DNA of 64,000 nucleotides from Erwinia sp. JUb26 (GCF_003751505.1 NZ_RJVB01000010.1:1-64000); one strand, 5' to 3'. Counted from the first letter of the stretch, positions 1 through 9,173 are shown. Notes: generated by a model not told the origin, from the sequence alone. Numbers and translations: made by a program.

Positions 1-200
1 AGTTCGATTTGCTGAAACACGTTCAGCGATGCTCATCTGTAAAACGTCATAATGAATTTCATTATGTGTTCACTCGTGAGACTTGATATTTTTTACGTCC
101 GGAGACGTTGATATCAATCCTGCGAGTGCCCACACAGATTGTCTGATAAATTGTTAAAGAGCAGTGCAGTCAGTGCCGAGGCTTCCTGCTGCGAGGAGGC
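1..200 (-). other. rRNA operon leader (precursor 5' region; 16S lies off the left edge)
   Basis: Read on the minus strand, this matches the conserved leader between rRNA promoter P2 and 16S. The boxA antitermination signal TGCTCTTTAACA is the complement of 152-163, followed by the usual leader text and a GTGAACAC segment near 70. Transcription runs leftward. The mature 16S start is not reached, so no rRNA gene is annotated. An rrn operon next to gmhB is also the E. coli arrangement (rrnH). Confidence 0.85.
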
Positions 201-202
201 GT

Positions 203-230
203 ATATTACGCTCTTCTCCTTCGGAGTCAA
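203..230 (-). promoter_or_regulatory. rRNA operon promoter P2
   Basis: On the minus strand a -35 TTGACT (complement of 225-230) and a -10 TAATAT (complement of 203-208) are separated by 16 bp. This is the standard position of rrn P2, about 100 bp downstream of P1 and upstream of boxA. Confidence 0.75.
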
Positions 231-324
231 CTTCTTTTTGAGAAGTTTTTTCCGGCGATTCAGAGACTTCCTGAACCTCTGAGTGGCTGACCTGTCAGTC
301 GTTGTGCCGTCTCAGTGGTTGCGC

Positions 325-352
325 ATTATAGGGAGGCGGAGCGGGAACGCAA
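325..352 (-). promoter_or_regulatory. rRNA operon promoter P1
   Basis: On the minus strand TTGCGT (complement of 347-352), a 16-bp spacer and a perfect TATAAT (complement of 325-330). The short 16-bp spacing and GC-rich text after the -10 are typical of growth-rate controlled rrn P1 promoters. Fis sites and an UP element would lie toward gmhB (355-410) but I could not define them. Confidence 0.75.
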
Positions 353-407
353 GCAGAAATCTAAAGTTTTTATCTGCTTGCTTAAACTTCGTGCGAAACG
401 CTGCTTT

Positions 408-968
408 TTAGCCCTGTTTGATACGTGCAGGCAGTTCTGCAAGGCTATTTAGCACCCAATCTGCCGCTTTTTCACCCTCGACGGTCACTGGCTTGCCGGT
501 ACGTACCAGTACTTTTTTGCCCACTCCAGCCGCTGCACCTGCCATCATGTCTTCTATCTTGTCGCCAACCATATAGGAAGCGGCCATATCGATGTGCAAT
601 TCCTGCTGTGCGGTCAACAGCATTCCCGGCTGCGGTTTACGGCAGTCACAGTTTTGACGCAGTTCTTCTACTACGGCTTCCGGATGATGAGGGCAGAAGT
701 AGATGCCATCAAGATCGACATCACGATCGGCCAGCGACCAGTCCATCCACTCGGTAAGGTGCATAAACTGCTCTTCGCTAAACATACCGCGTGCAATGCC
801 GGACTGGTTCGTCACCAGCACCAGCGCAAAGCCCATCTTCTTCAGTTCCGCCATGGCTTCAATCACGCCATCGATAAACTCAAAGTTGTCGCTTTCTGAA
901 ACATAACCGTGATCGATATTGATGGTGCCATCACGATCGAGAAAAATTGCCGGGACATTGGTAGCCAC
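408..968 (-). CDS. gmhB: D-glycero-beta-D-manno-heptose-1,7-bisphosphate 7-phosphatase
   Basis: HAD-family phosphatase that removes the C7 phosphate from heptose bisphosphate, a cytoplasmic step of ADP-heptose synthesis for the LPS inner core. The 186-residue protein has the DxD nucleophile motif at residues 11-13 (FLDRDGT) and the GmhB zinc ligands Cys92, His94, Cys107 and Cys109. Length matches the E. coli enzyme apart from a shorter tail. The start is GTG. It is divergent from metN and its 3' end faces the rRNA promoters. Identification is by strong resemblance throughout. Confidence 0.96.
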   Translation of the reverse strand: MATNVPAIFLDRDGTINIDHGYVSESDNFEFIDGVIEAMAELKKMGFALVLVTNQSGIARGMFSEEQFMHLTEWMDWSLADRDVDLDGIYFCPHHPEAVVEELRQNCDCRKPQPGMLLTAQQELHIDMAASYMVGDKIEDMMAGAAAGVGKKVLVRTGKPVTVEGEKAADWVLNSLAELPARIKQG

Positions 969-1057
969 GTAGTCACTCCTGCTAAAAAATTTGCCCTAGA
1001 GTATCTCACGATTGCTATAGAAGAGAGAATGCCAGTTTGAATGACTTAGATTGATTT

Positions 1058-1081
1058 AGACGTCTGGATGCCTTAACATCC
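1058..1081 (+). promoter_or_regulatory. MetJ operator (tandem met boxes) upstream of metNIQ
   Basis: AGACGTCT at 1058-1065 is a perfect 8-bp met box, followed in register by GGATGCCT and TAACATCC, which match the consensus partly. MetJ binds such tandem boxes with S-adenosylmethionine as co-repressor, and metNIQ is a known MetJ target. The site lies 77 bp before the metN start. Confidence 0.8.
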
Positions 1082-1157
1082 ACTTGCGTTCGGCTTCACC
1101 GCCGGATCCATAAGAATGAACGCCACGGACAACCCCATCACGATAATAAATAAAGCA

Positions 1158-2189
1158 ATGATAAAACTTTCAAATATCACCAAAGTGTTCCAGCAGGGTT
1201 CACGCACGATTACAGCGCTGTCCGATGTCAGCCTACACGTGCCTGCCGGACAAATTTACGGGGTTATCGGTGCTTCCGGTGCCGGTAAAAGTACCCTTAT
1301 TCGCTGTGTAAATCTGCTGGAGCGCCCGACCTCCGGTAAAGTGCTGGTCGATAATCAGGATCTCACTACGCTTTCCTCTGGACAGCTGACGCTGGCACGC
1401 CGCCAGATTGGCATGATCTTCCAGCACTTTAATCTGCTGAACTCGCGTACGGTTGCAGGCAACGTCGCGCTGCCGCTGGAGCTGGGCAGTCTGTCGAAGA
1501 CCGAAATAAAGAAACGCGTAACTGAGCTACTGGAGCTGGTCGGCCTGGCCGATAAGCATGATTCATGGCCCGCCAACCTTTCCGGCGGTCAGAAGCAGCG
1601 CGTGGCGATTGCTCGCGCGCTGGCCAGCAATCCGAAGGTGCTGTTGTGCGATGAGGCCACCAGCGCCCTCGACCCGGCAACCACGCGTTCGATTCTCGAA
1701 TTGCTGAAGGATATTAACCGCCGCCTTGGCATCACCATTCTGCTGATCACTCATGAAATGGATGTGGTTAAACGCATCTGTGACTGCGTGGCGGTGATCA
1801 GTGACGGTAAGCTGATCGAACAGGATACGGTGAGTGAGGTTTTCTCGCATCCGAAGACGCCACTGGCTCAGCAGTTTATCCAGTCCACCCTGCATCTGGA
1901 CATCCCTGAAGATTACCTTCAGCGCCTGTCGCCGGAAGCCAGTGAGAGTACCGTTCCTTTACTGCGCCTGGAATTTACCGGCCAGTCGGTCGATGCGCCG
2001 CTGCTGTCTGAATCCGCTCGTCGCTTTAATGTGAACAACAACATTATCAGCGCGCAGATGGATTACGCAGGTGGCGTCAAGTTCGGCATTATGCTGGCGG
2101 AAATCCATGGTAGCGCCGACGATACTCAGGCAGCTATAGCGTTTCTGCAGCAAAATCATGTAAAGGTAGAGGTGTTAGGTTATGTCTGA
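1158..2189 (+). CDS. metN: Methionine ABC importer, ATP-binding protein MetN
   Basis: ATPase of the MetNIQ importer for L- and D-methionine, acting at the inner-membrane cytoplasmic face. It has Walker A GASGAGKS at residues 38-45, the ABC signature LSGGQKQR, Walker [12 protein letters not shown] and a C-terminal regulatory domain (from about residue 265) that senses methionine. I place the start at the ATG at 1158, which gives 343 residues and the conserved [11 protein letters not shown] opening. An upstream in-frame ATG at 1116 would add 14 unconserved residues; neither has a strong ribosome binding site. The 3' end overlaps metI by 8 bp. Confidence 0.96.
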   Translation: MIKLSNITKVFQQGSRTITALSDVSLHVPAGQIYGVIGASGAGKSTLIRCVNLLERPTSGKVLVDNQDLTTLSSGQLTLARRQIGMIFQHFNLLNSRTVAGNVALPLELGSLSKTEIKKRVTELLELVGLADKHDSWPANLSGGQKQRVAIARALASNPKVLLCDEATSALDPATTRSILELLKDINRRLGITILLITHEMDVVKRICDCVAVISDGKLIEQDTVSEVFSHPKTPLAQQFIQSTLHLDIPEDYLQRLSPEASESTVPLLRLEFTGQSVDAPLLSESARRFNVNNNIISAQMDYAGGVKFGIMLAEIHGSADDTQAAIAFLQQNHVKVEVLGYV

Positions 2190-2835
2190 GCCAATGATGT
2201 GGTTAATGGGCCGCGGCATCTGGGAAACCCTGATGATGACCTTTGTCTCCGGCTTTTTTGGTTTTGTTATCGGTCTGCCGGTCGGCGTGCTGCTTTACGT
2301 GACTCGTCCCGGACAGATTGTGGCAAACGCTAAACTTTATCGCGTTCTGTCAGCGGTGGTTAACATCTTCCGTTCAATTCCGTTCATTATCCTGCTGGTG
2401 TGGATGATTCCTTTCACCCGTATGATTGTCGGCACCTCCATCGGTCTGCAAGCGGCGATTGTCCCGCTGACCATTGGTGCGGCCCCGTTTATTGCCCGTA
2501 TGGTAGAAAACACCCTGCTGGAACTGCCAACCGGTCTGATTGAAGCCTCGCGCGCGATGGGCGCCACCCCGCTGCAGATCATCTGCAAGGTTCTGCTGCC
2601 GGAAGCGCTGCCGGGTCTGGTGAATGCAGCTACTATTACTCTGATTACCCTGGTCGGCTACTCTGCGATGGGCGGTGCCGTCGGCGCGGGCGGTCTGGGC
2701 CAGATTGGCTATCAGTATGGCTATATTGGCTATAACGCCACGGTGATGAATACCGTTTTAGTCCTGCTGGTTGTTCTGGTGTATTTGATTCAGTTTGGCG
2801 GCGATCGCATTGTTCGCGCGGTCACTCATAAGTAA
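2182..2835 (+). CDS. metI: Methionine ABC importer, permease MetI
   Basis: Inner-membrane permease of the methionine importer, 217 residues with about five hydrophobic segments. The cytoplasmic EAA coupling loop that docks with MetN is visible around residues 115-140 ([12 protein letters not shown]). It overlaps the metN 3' end and is followed after 35 bp by metQ, so all three are one operon under the MetJ site. Confidence 0.96.
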   Translation: MSEPMMWLMGRGIWETLMMTFVSGFFGFVIGLPVGVLLYVTRPGQIVANAKLYRVLSAVVNIFRSIPFIILLVWMIPFTRMIVGTSIGLQAAIVPLTIGAAPFIARMVENTLLELPTGLIEASRAMGATPLQIICKVLLPEALPGLVNAATITLITLVGYSAMGGAVGAGGLGQIGYQYGYIGYNATVMNTVLVLLVVLVYLIQFGGDRIVRAVTHK

Positions 2836-2870
2836 ACACAACAGTAATATTCGTTATTTAAGGAAGGGAC

Positions 2871-3686
2871 ATGTCTTTTAATTTTAAAACGTTTGCTGCC
2901 GTAGGCGCACTGATTGGTACTCTGGCTCTGGTTGGCTGCGATCAGAAAGAAAAAGATCCAAACCACATCAAGGTCGGTGTGATTGTCGGTGCCGAGCAGC
3001 AGGTTGCTGAAGTGGCACAGAAAGTGGCGAAAGATAAATACGGTCTGGACGTTGAGCTGGTCACGTTCAACGATTATGTGCTGCCTAACGAAGCGCTGAG
3101 CAAAGGCGACATTGACGTCAATGCCTTCCAGCATAAGCCATACCTCGATCAGCAGATCAAAGATCGCGGCTATAAGCTGGTTTCCGTTGGCAACTCCTTC
3201 GTTTATCCGATTGCCGGTTATTCGAAAAAAATCAAATCGCTGGATGAGCTGCAGGAAGGGGCACAGGTTGCCATTCCTAACGATCCAACCAACCTCGGCC
3301 GTTCACTGCTACTGCTGCAGAAAGTGGGCCTGATTAAACTGAAAGATGGCGTTGGCCTGCTGCCAACCTCACTGGATGTGGTTGAGAACCCGAAAAACAT
3401 CAAGTTGGTTGAGCTGGAAGCGCCACAGCTGCCGCGCTCTCTGGACGATCAGCAGATCGCTCTGGCGGTGATTAACACCACTTACGCCAGCCAGATTGGC
3501 CTGACCCCGGCGAAGGACGGTATCTTCGTAGAAGATAAGAACTCACCGTACGTTAACCTGATCGTGGCTCGCGAAGACAACAAAGACGCAGAAAACGTGA
3601 AGAAATTCGTGCAGGCCTATCAGTCTGACGAAGTGAACGAAGCGGCGAACAAAACCTTTAACGGCGGTGCGGTTAAAGGCTGGTAA
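2871..3686 (+). CDS. metQ: Methionine-binding lipoprotein MetQ
   Basis: Periplasmic substrate-binding component of the methionine importer, anchored to the inner membrane by lipidation. A signal peptide ends in the lipobox LVGC with Cys23 as the lipidated residue. The rest is a NlpA-type binding domain of the usual length (271 residues in all). AGGAAGGG precedes the ATG. It is the last gene of metNIQ and is followed by a hairpin terminator. Confidence 0.96.
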   Translation: MSFNFKTFAAVGALIGTLALVGCDQKEKDPNHIKVGVIVGAEQQVAEVAQKVAKDKYGLDVELVTFNDYVLPNEALSKGDIDVNAFQHKPYLDQQIKDRGYKLVSVGNSFVYPIAGYSKKIKSLDELQEGAQVAIPNDPTNLGRSLLLLQKVGLIKLKDGVGLLPTSLDVVENPKNIKLVELEAPQLPRSLDDQQIALAVINTTYASQIGLTPAKDGIFVEDKNSPYVNLIVAREDNKDAENVKKFVQAYQSDEVNEAANKTFNGGAVKGW

Positions 3687-3695
3687 TCCCCGGTT

Positions 3696-3725
3696 GCAGG
3701 CCGCGCCAGCGGCCTGCCTGTTTTA
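3696..3725 (+). terminator. metNIQ terminator
   Basis: GCAGGCCGC (3696-3704) pairs perfectly with GCGGCCTGC (3709-3717) across a 4-nt loop, followed by CTGTTTTA. It starts 10 bp after the metQ stop. Confidence 0.75.
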
Positions 3726-3825
3726 CGAATAAATGACTCTCGTTCTGCATATCCCGCTCTCCTCTTGTTATTTCTGCTTCGGCTTGCTTCAATAACGCCA
3801 CTTTTACCGAACATGAGGATTTCCC

Positions 3826-4227
3826 ATGCGTGTTTTGCCTCTCTGTTTGCTCGCCCTGTCGCTGACAGGCTGTTCGCTGCTGCAGAAACCTTATCAGCCC
3901 ATCACGCCAATCGACAAGCCAGCGCAAACGGAGCCTGCCCGCACGAAACCCGTTGCACACCCTGCCCCGGTGAAGCTGTATACCGATGCCGCTGAACTAG
4001 TCAGTAAGCCTTTCCGCGATCTCGGCGAAGTGTACGGTGACGACTGTCAAAGCAGTACCCAGGATTCCCCGCCGAATATTGCGACGGCACGCAAACGCCT
4101 GCAGGTCCGCGCATCGGGTATGAAGGCCAATGCAGTACTGCTGCACAAATGTGAAATTGTGAGTTCGGCGCAGGGCTGCTACCGCCAGGCAATCTGTCAG
4201 GGATCCGCACTGAAAGTTTCCAATTAA
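3826..4227 (+). CDS. rcsF: Outer-membrane lipoprotein RcsF, sensor of the Rcs stress phosphorelay
   Basis: RcsF monitors envelope damage and relieves IgaA inhibition of the RcsCDB phosphorelay. It is inserted through BamA, which is also encoded in this window. The 133-residue protein has a lipobox LTGC (Cys16), a Pro-rich linker at residues 20-50, and the four cysteines Cys74, Cys109, Cys118 and Cys124 that form the two essential nonconsecutive disulfides in the E. coli protein, at identical positions. A second, broken rcsF-like sequence follows directly. Confidence 0.95.
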   Translation: MRVLPLCLLALSLTGCSLLQKPYQPITPIDKPAQTEPARTKPVAHPAPVKLYTDAAELVSKPFRDLGEVYGDDCQSSTQDSPPNIATARKRLQVRASGMKANAVLLHKCEIVSSAQGCYRQAICQGSALKVSN

Positions 4228-4289
4228 CAATCGTTACTGGTCCACCATGCCGTAACGTATCGCTAAACGCAGAGTGAAATCGTTGAAGC

Positions 4290-4520
4290 GCTGAACGCCA
4301 GGCGTTTCTTGCGCCGTGAGGCGTTTCAGGTGATGATTGCCAGGCTCAGGCGAAAGATTTCTCGTCTAATCTGGCCAAGGTTCGCCAGCAAATGCAAAAA
4401 CGCGCTGCTGCACTGTCAGGTCATGCCCTGCTGATGCAACGCTGCGAAGTATTGAGTGGCTTGCCCGGTTGCTACCGCGAGGCCACATGTCAGAGTTCAG
4501 CCATAAGAGTCGCTAAGTCA
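4290..4520 (+). pseudogene. Decayed second copy of rcsF (C-terminal part)
   Basis: Translation in the trmO frame from 4290 gives AERQAFLAP, a stop (TGA 4317-4319), then an open stretch to 4520. That stretch contains VSGDDC, LAKVRQQMQKRA, RCEVLSGLPGCYR and SAIRVAK. These align in order with the RcsF segments around Cys74 (YGDDC), the helix before Cys109, and CEIVSSAQGCYR / SALKV, so all four disulfide cysteines are kept. There is no signal peptide, no lipobox and no recognisable start, and upstream of 4290 the similarity fades. The open part runs without a stop into trmO. From memory, some residues (SGxPGCYR) look more like E. coli RcsF than like the intact copy here, so it may be an old or acquired paralog rather than a recent tandem duplication. 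Confidence 0.8.
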
Positions 4521-5228
4521 ATGTCGTCATTCTCCTTCCAGCAAATTGGTACGATTCATTCCCCCTGGAAGGAGAAATTTGCCGTTCCCAGACAGCCCGG
4601 TCTGATCGAGGACGGCGGCGGGGAACTCCGTCTTATCGCCCCCTATAACCAGCCGGAAGCGGTGAGAGGCCTTGAGGCATTCAGCCATCTCTGGCTGCTG
4701 TTTATATTCCATCAAACCATGGAAGGCGGCTGGCGCCCGACCGTACGCCCACCGCGTTTAGGCGGTAATGCGCGTATGGGCGTATTTGCGACCCGATCCA
4801 CCTTTCGCCCGAATCCGGTCGGCATGTCTCTTGTGGAACTGAAAGGCATTCGCTGTGAACAGCAGCAGGTCATTCTGCAGCTGGGCAGCCTCGATCTGGT
4901 TGACGGCACGCCGATTGTCGACATCAAACCCTACCTGCCATTTGCAGAAGCTCTGCCCGATGCCCGTGCGGGTTTTGCCCAGCAGGCGCCCGCAGCCGAT
5001 ATGCCCGTGTTCTTTACGCCAGCGGCATATGAACAGTTAACGCAGCATCTGCCCCGCTATCCGCATCTTGAGCGTTTTATTTCTCAGGTGCTCGCGCAGG
5101 ATCCGCGACCTGCCTATCGTAAAGGCGAGGAGCCGGACCGGGAATATGCCGCCTGGCTGCTGGATTTTAACGTTCGCTGGCGTATCACCCTTGCAGGTAC
5201 AGAAGTTATCGCTGTCGACCCACGTTAA
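4521..5228 (+). CDS. trmO: tRNA (N6-threonylcarbamoyladenosine37-N6)-methyltransferase TrmO
   Basis: SAM-dependent enzyme (formerly YaeB/TsaA) that methylates t6A37 to m6t6A in threonine tRNAs. The 235-residue protein starts MSSFSFQQIG and has the signature segments RPPRLGGN and STFRPNPVGMS of the TsaA-like beta-barrel, with the usual C-terminal domain. The conserved N-terminus argues for the ATG at 4521, but only a weak AAGAG precedes it. The upstream rcsF relic is in frame without a stop, so longer products starting for example at the ATG at 4392 cannot be excluded. Confidence 0.93.
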   Translation: MSSFSFQQIGTIHSPWKEKFAVPRQPGLIEDGGGELRLIAPYNQPEAVRGLEAFSHLWLLFIFHQTMEGGWRPTVRPPRLGGNARMGVFATRSTFRPNPVGMSLVELKGIRCEQQQVILQLGSLDLVDGTPIVDIKPYLPFAEALPDARAGFAQQAPAADMPVFFTPAAYEQLTQHLPRYPHLERFISQVLAQDPRPAYRKGEEPDREYAAWLLDFNVRWRITLAGTEVIAVDPR

Positions 5229-5244
5229 TTTGATCCGGCATCTT

Positions 5245-5271
5245 TTGACTCACCCGACACGCTGGTACACT
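5245..5271 (+). promoter_or_regulatory. Probable proS promoter
   Basis: TTGACT (5245-5250) and TACACT (5266-5271), spaced 15 bp, lie in the 91-bp trmO-proS gap about 50 bp before the proS start. The spacing is short, so the assignment is tentative. Confidence 0.4.
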
Positions 5272-5319
5272 AGCCGCCACGTTTTTTGACTCTCTTCCGT
5301 TCATATGGAATCGTAACTC

Positions 5320-7038
5320 ATGCGTACTACTCAATACCTGCTCTCCACTCAGAAGGAGACACCTGCCGACGCTGAAGTGATCAGCCACCAGCTGATGCTG
5401 CGCGCCGGGATGATCCGCAAACTGGCATCCGGCCTCTATACCTGGTTACCGACCGGTCTGCGCGTGCTGAAAAAAGTTGAAAACATCGTGCGCGAAGAGA
5501 TGAACAACGCCGGTGCCATTGAGATCTCAATGCCGGTGGTCCAGCCTGCCGATCTCTGGCAGGAGAGCGGTCGCTGGGAGCAGTACGGCCCGGAACTGCT
5601 GCGCTTTGTCGATCGCGGCGATCGTCCGTTTGTTCTCGGCCCAACGCATGAGGAAGTGGTCACCGATCTGATCCGCAACGAGCTCAGCTCCTATAAGCAA
5701 CTGCCGCTGAATGTCTTCCAGATCCAGACGAAATTCCGTGATGAAGTTCGCCCGCGCTTCGGCGTGATGCGTTCGCGTGAATTCATCATGAAAGACGCGT
5801 ACTCCTTCCACACCACGCAGGAATCACTGCAGGAAACCTACGACGCGATGTATCGCGCCTACAGCCAGAGCTTCACCCGTATGGGGCTGAACTTCCGCGC
5901 GGTGGATGCCGATACCGGTTCAATCGGCGGCAGCGCTTCCCATGAGTTCCAGGTGCTGGCACAAAGCGGCGAAGACGATGTGGTGTTCTCCACCGAGTCA
6001 GACTACGCGGCCAATATGGAAAAAGCGGAAGCGGTCGCGCCAGCCGGTGGCCGTGCAGCGCCAACTCAGGCCATGGCGCAGTTCGATACGCCAAATGCCA
6101 AAACCATCGCCGAGCTGGTTGAGCAGTTTAACCTGCCGGTTGAGAAAACCGTGAAAACGCTGATGGTGAAAGCGACCGAAGAGAGCGGCCACACGCTGGT
6201 TGCCCTGCTGGTGCGCGGCGACCACGAGCTGAACGAAGTCAAAGCGGAGAAAATTGATATCGTTGCGGCACCGCTGACCTTCGCGACCGAAGAGGATATC
6301 CGTGCGCTGGTTAACGCCGGCCCGGGTTCACTGGGTCCGGTTGGCCTGCCAATGCCCGTCGTTGCCGACCGTACCGTTGCCGCGATGAGCGACTTCAGCG
6401 CCGGTGCGAATATCGATCATAAACACTTCTCGGGTGTTAACTGGGAGCGCGATCTGCCGCTGCCGCGCGTCGCGGATATCCGCAACGTGGTGGAAGGCGA
6501 CGCCAGCCCGGACGGGAAAGGAACGCTGCAGATCAAACGCGGCATCGAAGTCGGTCATATCTTCCAGCTTGGTACCAAGTACTCGGAAGCGATGAAAGCC
6601 TCCGTGCAGGGTGAAGATGGCCGTAACCAGATTATGACCATGGGCTGCTACGGTATCGGTATCACCCGCGTCGTGGCGGCTGCGATTGAGCAGAACCACG
6701 ACGAACGCGGCATCATCTGGCCGGCTGCACTGGCACCGTTCCAGGTCGCAATCCTGCCAATGAACATGCAGAAATCATTCCGCGTGAAAGAGCTGGCGGA
6801 AGAGCTGTACGGCACGCTGCGTGCCAAAGGCATTGATGTGATTCTGGACGATCGTAAAGAGCGCCCGGGCGTGATGTTTGCCGATATGGAACTGATTGGC
6901 GTGCCGCATACCATCGTGATTGGCGATCGTAACCTCGACAGCGAAGAGATTGAGTACAAATCCCGTCGTGAAGGCGAGAAGCGTATGATCAAAACCAACG
7001 AGATCGTCGACTTCCTGGTTGCCGAACTGGCGAAGTAA
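5320..7038 (+). CDS. proS: Prolyl-tRNA synthetase
   Basis: Class II aminoacyl-tRNA synthetase charging tRNA-Pro, 572 residues as in E. coli. The catalytic core includes the motif 2 region ([19 protein letters not shown]) near residues 138-156. A YbaK-like editing domain, which clears Ala-tRNA-Pro, is inserted at about residues 220-390. Motif 3 is at GCYGIGITR, and the C-terminal anticodon-binding domain follows. This is the bacterial form with the insertion domain. It has its own promoter region and terminator. Confidence 0.97.
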   Translation: MRTTQYLLSTQKETPADAEVISHQLMLRAGMIRKLASGLYTWLPTGLRVLKKVENIVREEMNNAGAIEISMPVVQPADLWQESGRWEQYGPELLRFVDRGDRPFVLGPTHEEVVTDLIRNELSSYKQLPLNVFQIQTKFRDEVRPRFGVMRSREFIMKDAYSFHTTQESLQETYDAMYRAYSQSFTRMGLNFRAVDADTGSIGGSASHEFQVLAQSGEDDVVFSTESDYAANMEKAEAVAPAGGRAAPTQAMAQFDTPNAKTIAELVEQFNLPVEKTVKTLMVKATEESGHTLVALLVRGDHELNEVKAEKIDIVAAPLTFATEEDIRALVNAGPGSLGPVGLPMPVVADRTVAAMSDFSAGANIDHKHFSGVNWERDLPLPRVADIRNVVEGDASPDGKGTLQIKRGIEVGHIFQLGTKYSEAMKASVQGEDGRNQIMTMGCYGIGITRVVAAAIEQNHDERGIIWPAALAPFQVAILPMNMQKSFRVKELAEELYGTLRAKGIDVILDDRKERPGVMFADMELIGVPHTIVIGDRNLDSEEIEYKSRREGEKRMIKTNEIVDFLVAELAK

Positions 7039-7060
7039 TTTACCCGATTTGTTGACGAGA

Positions 7061-7093
7061 AACGGCCATCGCTACTGCGGTGGCCGTTTTATT
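7061..7093 (+). terminator. proS terminator
   Basis: AACGGCCA (7061-7068) pairs with TGGCCGTT (7081-7088), followed by TTTATTT. It lies 22 bp after the proS stop and may also serve nlpE from the other side. Confidence 0.7.
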
Positions 7094-7122
7094 TCAGGCG
7101 GGGAAAAGAGTCTTTAATGCGC

Positions 7123-7536
7123 TTAGCTGGCAGGCTGCTGTGAACGGGCGGTCAGATGATAGCGCTGCTTATCGTTTACCGGCGTTCCCCGAACCGATAA
7201 CACCTCAAGCCCCTCTTCCGTTGGCCGGAAAAGCTGTTTCTCACCGTTCATCGCCACCAGCGTCAGCGTATCTGCCGTACGCGCCCACTTTCCATACTGC
7301 GCAAAGCGCATTCCCGTGGCTCCGACTTCCCGCTGCTCCAGCACGTAGCTGCCATCGGCGGCCAGGAAAAGCGATGATTCGCTGTCGCGGCAGTGATGCC
7401 CACAGGGTATCAGCCCGCTGTAGCTCTGGCGCATCGGTTCCAGTGCCGCATACTGCTGCGAGGGCTGGTGGTTATTACAGCCGATCAGCGTGGCCAGTAC
7501 CAGTGCGGCACCGAAGCTTAATAAAACCGTTTTCAT
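7123..7536 (-). CDS. nlpE: Short NlpE-type outer-membrane lipoprotein (N-terminal domain only)
   Basis: NlpE (CutF) is an outer-membrane lipoprotein that activates the Cpx response on surface contact or lipoprotein-sorting defects and is linked to copper tolerance. Here the protein is 137 residues: a lipobox LIGC (Cys20) followed by a single NlpE N-terminal beta-barrel domain. The C-terminal OB-fold domain of the 236-residue E. coli protein is absent. The usual CxxC is replaced by CGHHC (Cys45, Cys49). I choose the ATG at 7536, which has AGGAG 5 nt upstream, over the adjacent GTG. The position next to arfB/yaeQ and proS matches E. coli nlpE. The fold and lipidation are clear; whether it signals to Cpx is inference. 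Confidence 0.85.
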   Translation of the reverse strand: MKTVLLSFGAALVLATLIGCNNHQPSQQYAALEPMRQSYSGLIPCGHHCRDSESSLFLAADGSYVLEQREVGATGMRFAQYGKWARTADTLTLVAMNGEKQLFRPTEEGLEVLSVRGTPVNDKQRYHLTARSQQPAS

Positions 7537-7575
7537 CACATCTCCTGCTGCCTGAGTAAGTCAACCCGGGGTTCG

Positions 7576-7992
7576 TTAGTCGCTGCGCACCTTACCGCGC
7601 AGCGATTTGGTCGACGATTTACGCGCTTTACTCTCCAGCCTGCGCTTTTTCGATGCCAGCGTCGGGCGCGTATTACGGCGGACCTTTTCAACAACCGTCA
7701 GTTCGAGGATTAAATTCTCCAGCCTTTTTAATGCCGCCTCACGGTTCATGTCCTGGCTGCGATACTCCTGCGCCTTGATAATCACGATGCCTTCAGGGGT
7801 AATCAAATGATGGCTGGCGGCCAGCATACGCGACTGATAAAACTCGGGCAGACTGGAGGCCCGGATATCAAACCGCAGATGAATGGCCGTAGAGCTTTTG
7901 TTCACGTGCTGCCCACCCGCCCCCTGCGCGCGAATCGCGGTAATATCGATTTCGGCATCGGGGATGGTGACATTACGTGAAAGAATAATCAT
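7576..7992 (-). CDS. arfB: Alternative ribosome-rescue factor ArfB (codon-independent peptidyl-tRNA hydrolase)
   Basis: Release-factor-like protein (YaeJ) that hydrolyses peptidyl-tRNA on ribosomes stalled without a stop codon. The 138-residue protein carries the catalytic GGQ (in [10 protein letters not shown], residues 26-28) and a basic C-terminal tail ([17 protein letters not shown]) that enters the empty mRNA channel. Its start overlaps the yaeQ stop as ATGA, indicating translational coupling. Confidence 0.96.
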   Translation of the reverse strand: MIILSRNVTIPDAEIDITAIRAQGAGGQHVNKSSTAIHLRFDIRASSLPEFYQSRMLAASHHLITPEGIVIIKAQEYRSQDMNREAALKRLENLILELTVVEKVRRNTRPTLASKKRRLESKARKSSTKSLRGKVRSD

Positions 7993-8543
7993 GGCTTCTT
8001 ACCTGCATCCAACCACGTCTCGAACTGAATTTCAAGGTGGTTGCTGTCATCAGAAAGCCAGATTGTGCCGTCCTGAATGGTCGCCTGCAGCTGCATTGAA
8101 CGCGAAGCCAGCTGAGTCAGCGCGCTGAGCTGTTCATCGTTCAGGTAGCGAATGGACAGATTATCCTGCTGCGCCAGTTTGTTCTGGTTCTGCTGCCACC
8201 ACGGCTGTGCTGCGCGCCAGTTATAGGCATAAAGCCAGACGTGCTGCGAGCGGCTGCAGGCTTTTTTAATGCGCCGCTCTTCTGGCAGCCCCAGCTCAAC
8301 CCACAGGTCGATGCCGTTATGATCGTTAAGCTGCCAGATTTCAGGTTCATCCTCGGCGCTCAGGCCGCGGGTGAAGGTTAAACGTTCATGTGCATGTACC
8401 ATCCACGCCAGCAGACGCAGCATCAGGCGTTCTTCGGTTTCAGACGGGTGACGCGCCAGCGTCAGCACCTGGTCAATAAAGACATTGCGGTCCATATCCG
8501 CGACGTTAACCGTGGCTTTGTAAATCGTTGCTTTCAGTGCCAT
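7989..8543 (-). CDS. yaeQ: YaeQ family protein
   Basis: Conserved protein of unknown role with a PD-(D/E)xK nuclease-like fold in known structures; nuclease activity is not established. I place the start at the ATG at 8543 ([18 protein letters not shown]), giving 184 residues as in the family. An in-frame start at 8591 would add 16 unconserved residues. It is the first gene of a yaeQ-arfB pair and is divergent from yaeP-rof. Confidence 0.93.
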   Translation of the reverse strand: MALKATIYKATVNVADMDRNVFIDQVLTLARHPSETEERLMLRLLAWMVHAHERLTFTRGLSAEDEPEIWQLNDHNGIDLWVELGLPEERRIKKACSRSQHVWLYAYNWRAAQPWWQQNQNKLAQQDNLSIRYLNDEQLSALTQLASRSMQLQATIQDGTIWLSDDSNHLEIQFETWLDAGKKP

Positions 8544-8627
8544 AAGGATCCTTATCTTAGTTGCCGGCCATTGTAACCGATGGCGCAGCAATTCACCCGT
8601 TTCCGGCTGATTTCCGATAAAAGCCTG

Positions 8628-8636
8628 TGCTATAGT
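8628..8636 (+). promoter_or_regulatory. Extended -10 element upstream of yaeP
   Basis: TGCTATAGT at 8628-8636 reads as an extended -10 (TGn followed by TATAGT), 38 bp before the yaeP start. I see no good -35, which extended -10 promoters do not need. Confidence 0.45.
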
Positions 8637-8673
8637 CGATGTTAGTCAGAGAAACACTCTGAAGGAGGTGCAA

Positions 8674-8874
8674 GTGCAAAACTATTGTGAATTAGTTCGC
8701 CGTAAATATGCCGAGATCGGCAGTGGCGATCTGGGATACGTGCCGGATGCTCTGGCCTGCGTATTGAAAGCACTCGATGAAATAGCCGGGAATCCTGAGC
8801 TAAACTCTTCCATCAGGGAACAGGCAGCCTTTGCTGCCGCTAACTTATTGGTGAGCGACTATGTTGACGAATGA
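8674..8874 (+). CDS. yaeP: YaeP family small protein
   Basis: A 66-residue cytoplasmic protein of unknown function, the same length as E. coli YaeP. It has the conserved core [20 protein letters not shown] and an acidic end SDYVDE. I choose the GTG at 8674 because an AGGAGG at 8663-8668 lies 5 nt upstream; a second GTG at 8668 would overlap that site. It overlaps rof by 14 bp, and the two are always paired in this group. Confidence 0.9.
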   Translation: MQNYCELVRRKYAEIGSGDLGYVPDALACVLKALDEIAGNPELNSSIREQAAFAAANLLVSDYVDE

Positions 8875-9124
8875 AGCCTACAAACCGATCAACTGCGATG
8901 ACTACGACAGCCTGGAACTCGCCTGCCAAAAACACTGGACGCTGGCGCTGACGCTGAAAACCGGCGAGCAGCTGAAAGCCAAAGCGAAAGACATTCTGTC
9001 GCGGAAAAACGTTGAGTACCTGACGGTGGAGATCGCTGGTGAATCCAGTGACCTGCGCCTCGATCATATCGCCAGTTTCAGCCATCCCGACCTTGGCACC
9101 GTCACGGTGAGCGAGTCAGATTAA
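8861..9124 (+). CDS. rof: Rho-binding antiterminator Rof
   Basis: Small Sm-like protein (YaeO) that binds the transcription terminator Rho and blocks its loading on RNA. The 87-residue protein keeps the family opening ([13 protein letters not shown]) and the core [17 protein letters not shown] lies 5 nt upstream of the ATG, inside yaeP, so translation is probably coupled to yaeP. Confidence 0.94.
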   Translation: MLTNEAYKPINCDDYDSLELACQKHWTLALTLKTGEQLKAKAKDILSRKNVEYLTVEIAGESSDLRLDHIASFSHPDLGTVTVSESD

Positions 9125-9144
9125 CCCACACGCCAATCAGTCAC

Positions 9145-9167
9145 AGGGGCGGAAACACGTCGCCCCT
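9145..9167. terminator. Hairpin between rof and the cytochrome c gene
   Basis: AGGGGCG (9145-9151) pairs with CGCCCCT (9161-9167). It sits between convergent genes but lacks a clear U-tract on either strand, so it may be only a transcript-end stabiliser. Confidence 0.35.
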
Positions 9168-9173
9168 GCCCCG

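Noticed and set aside
1-200. Possible 5' end of a 16S rRNA gene
   Set aside because: Only leader sequence with boxA is present; the conserved 16S 5' end is not found within the window.
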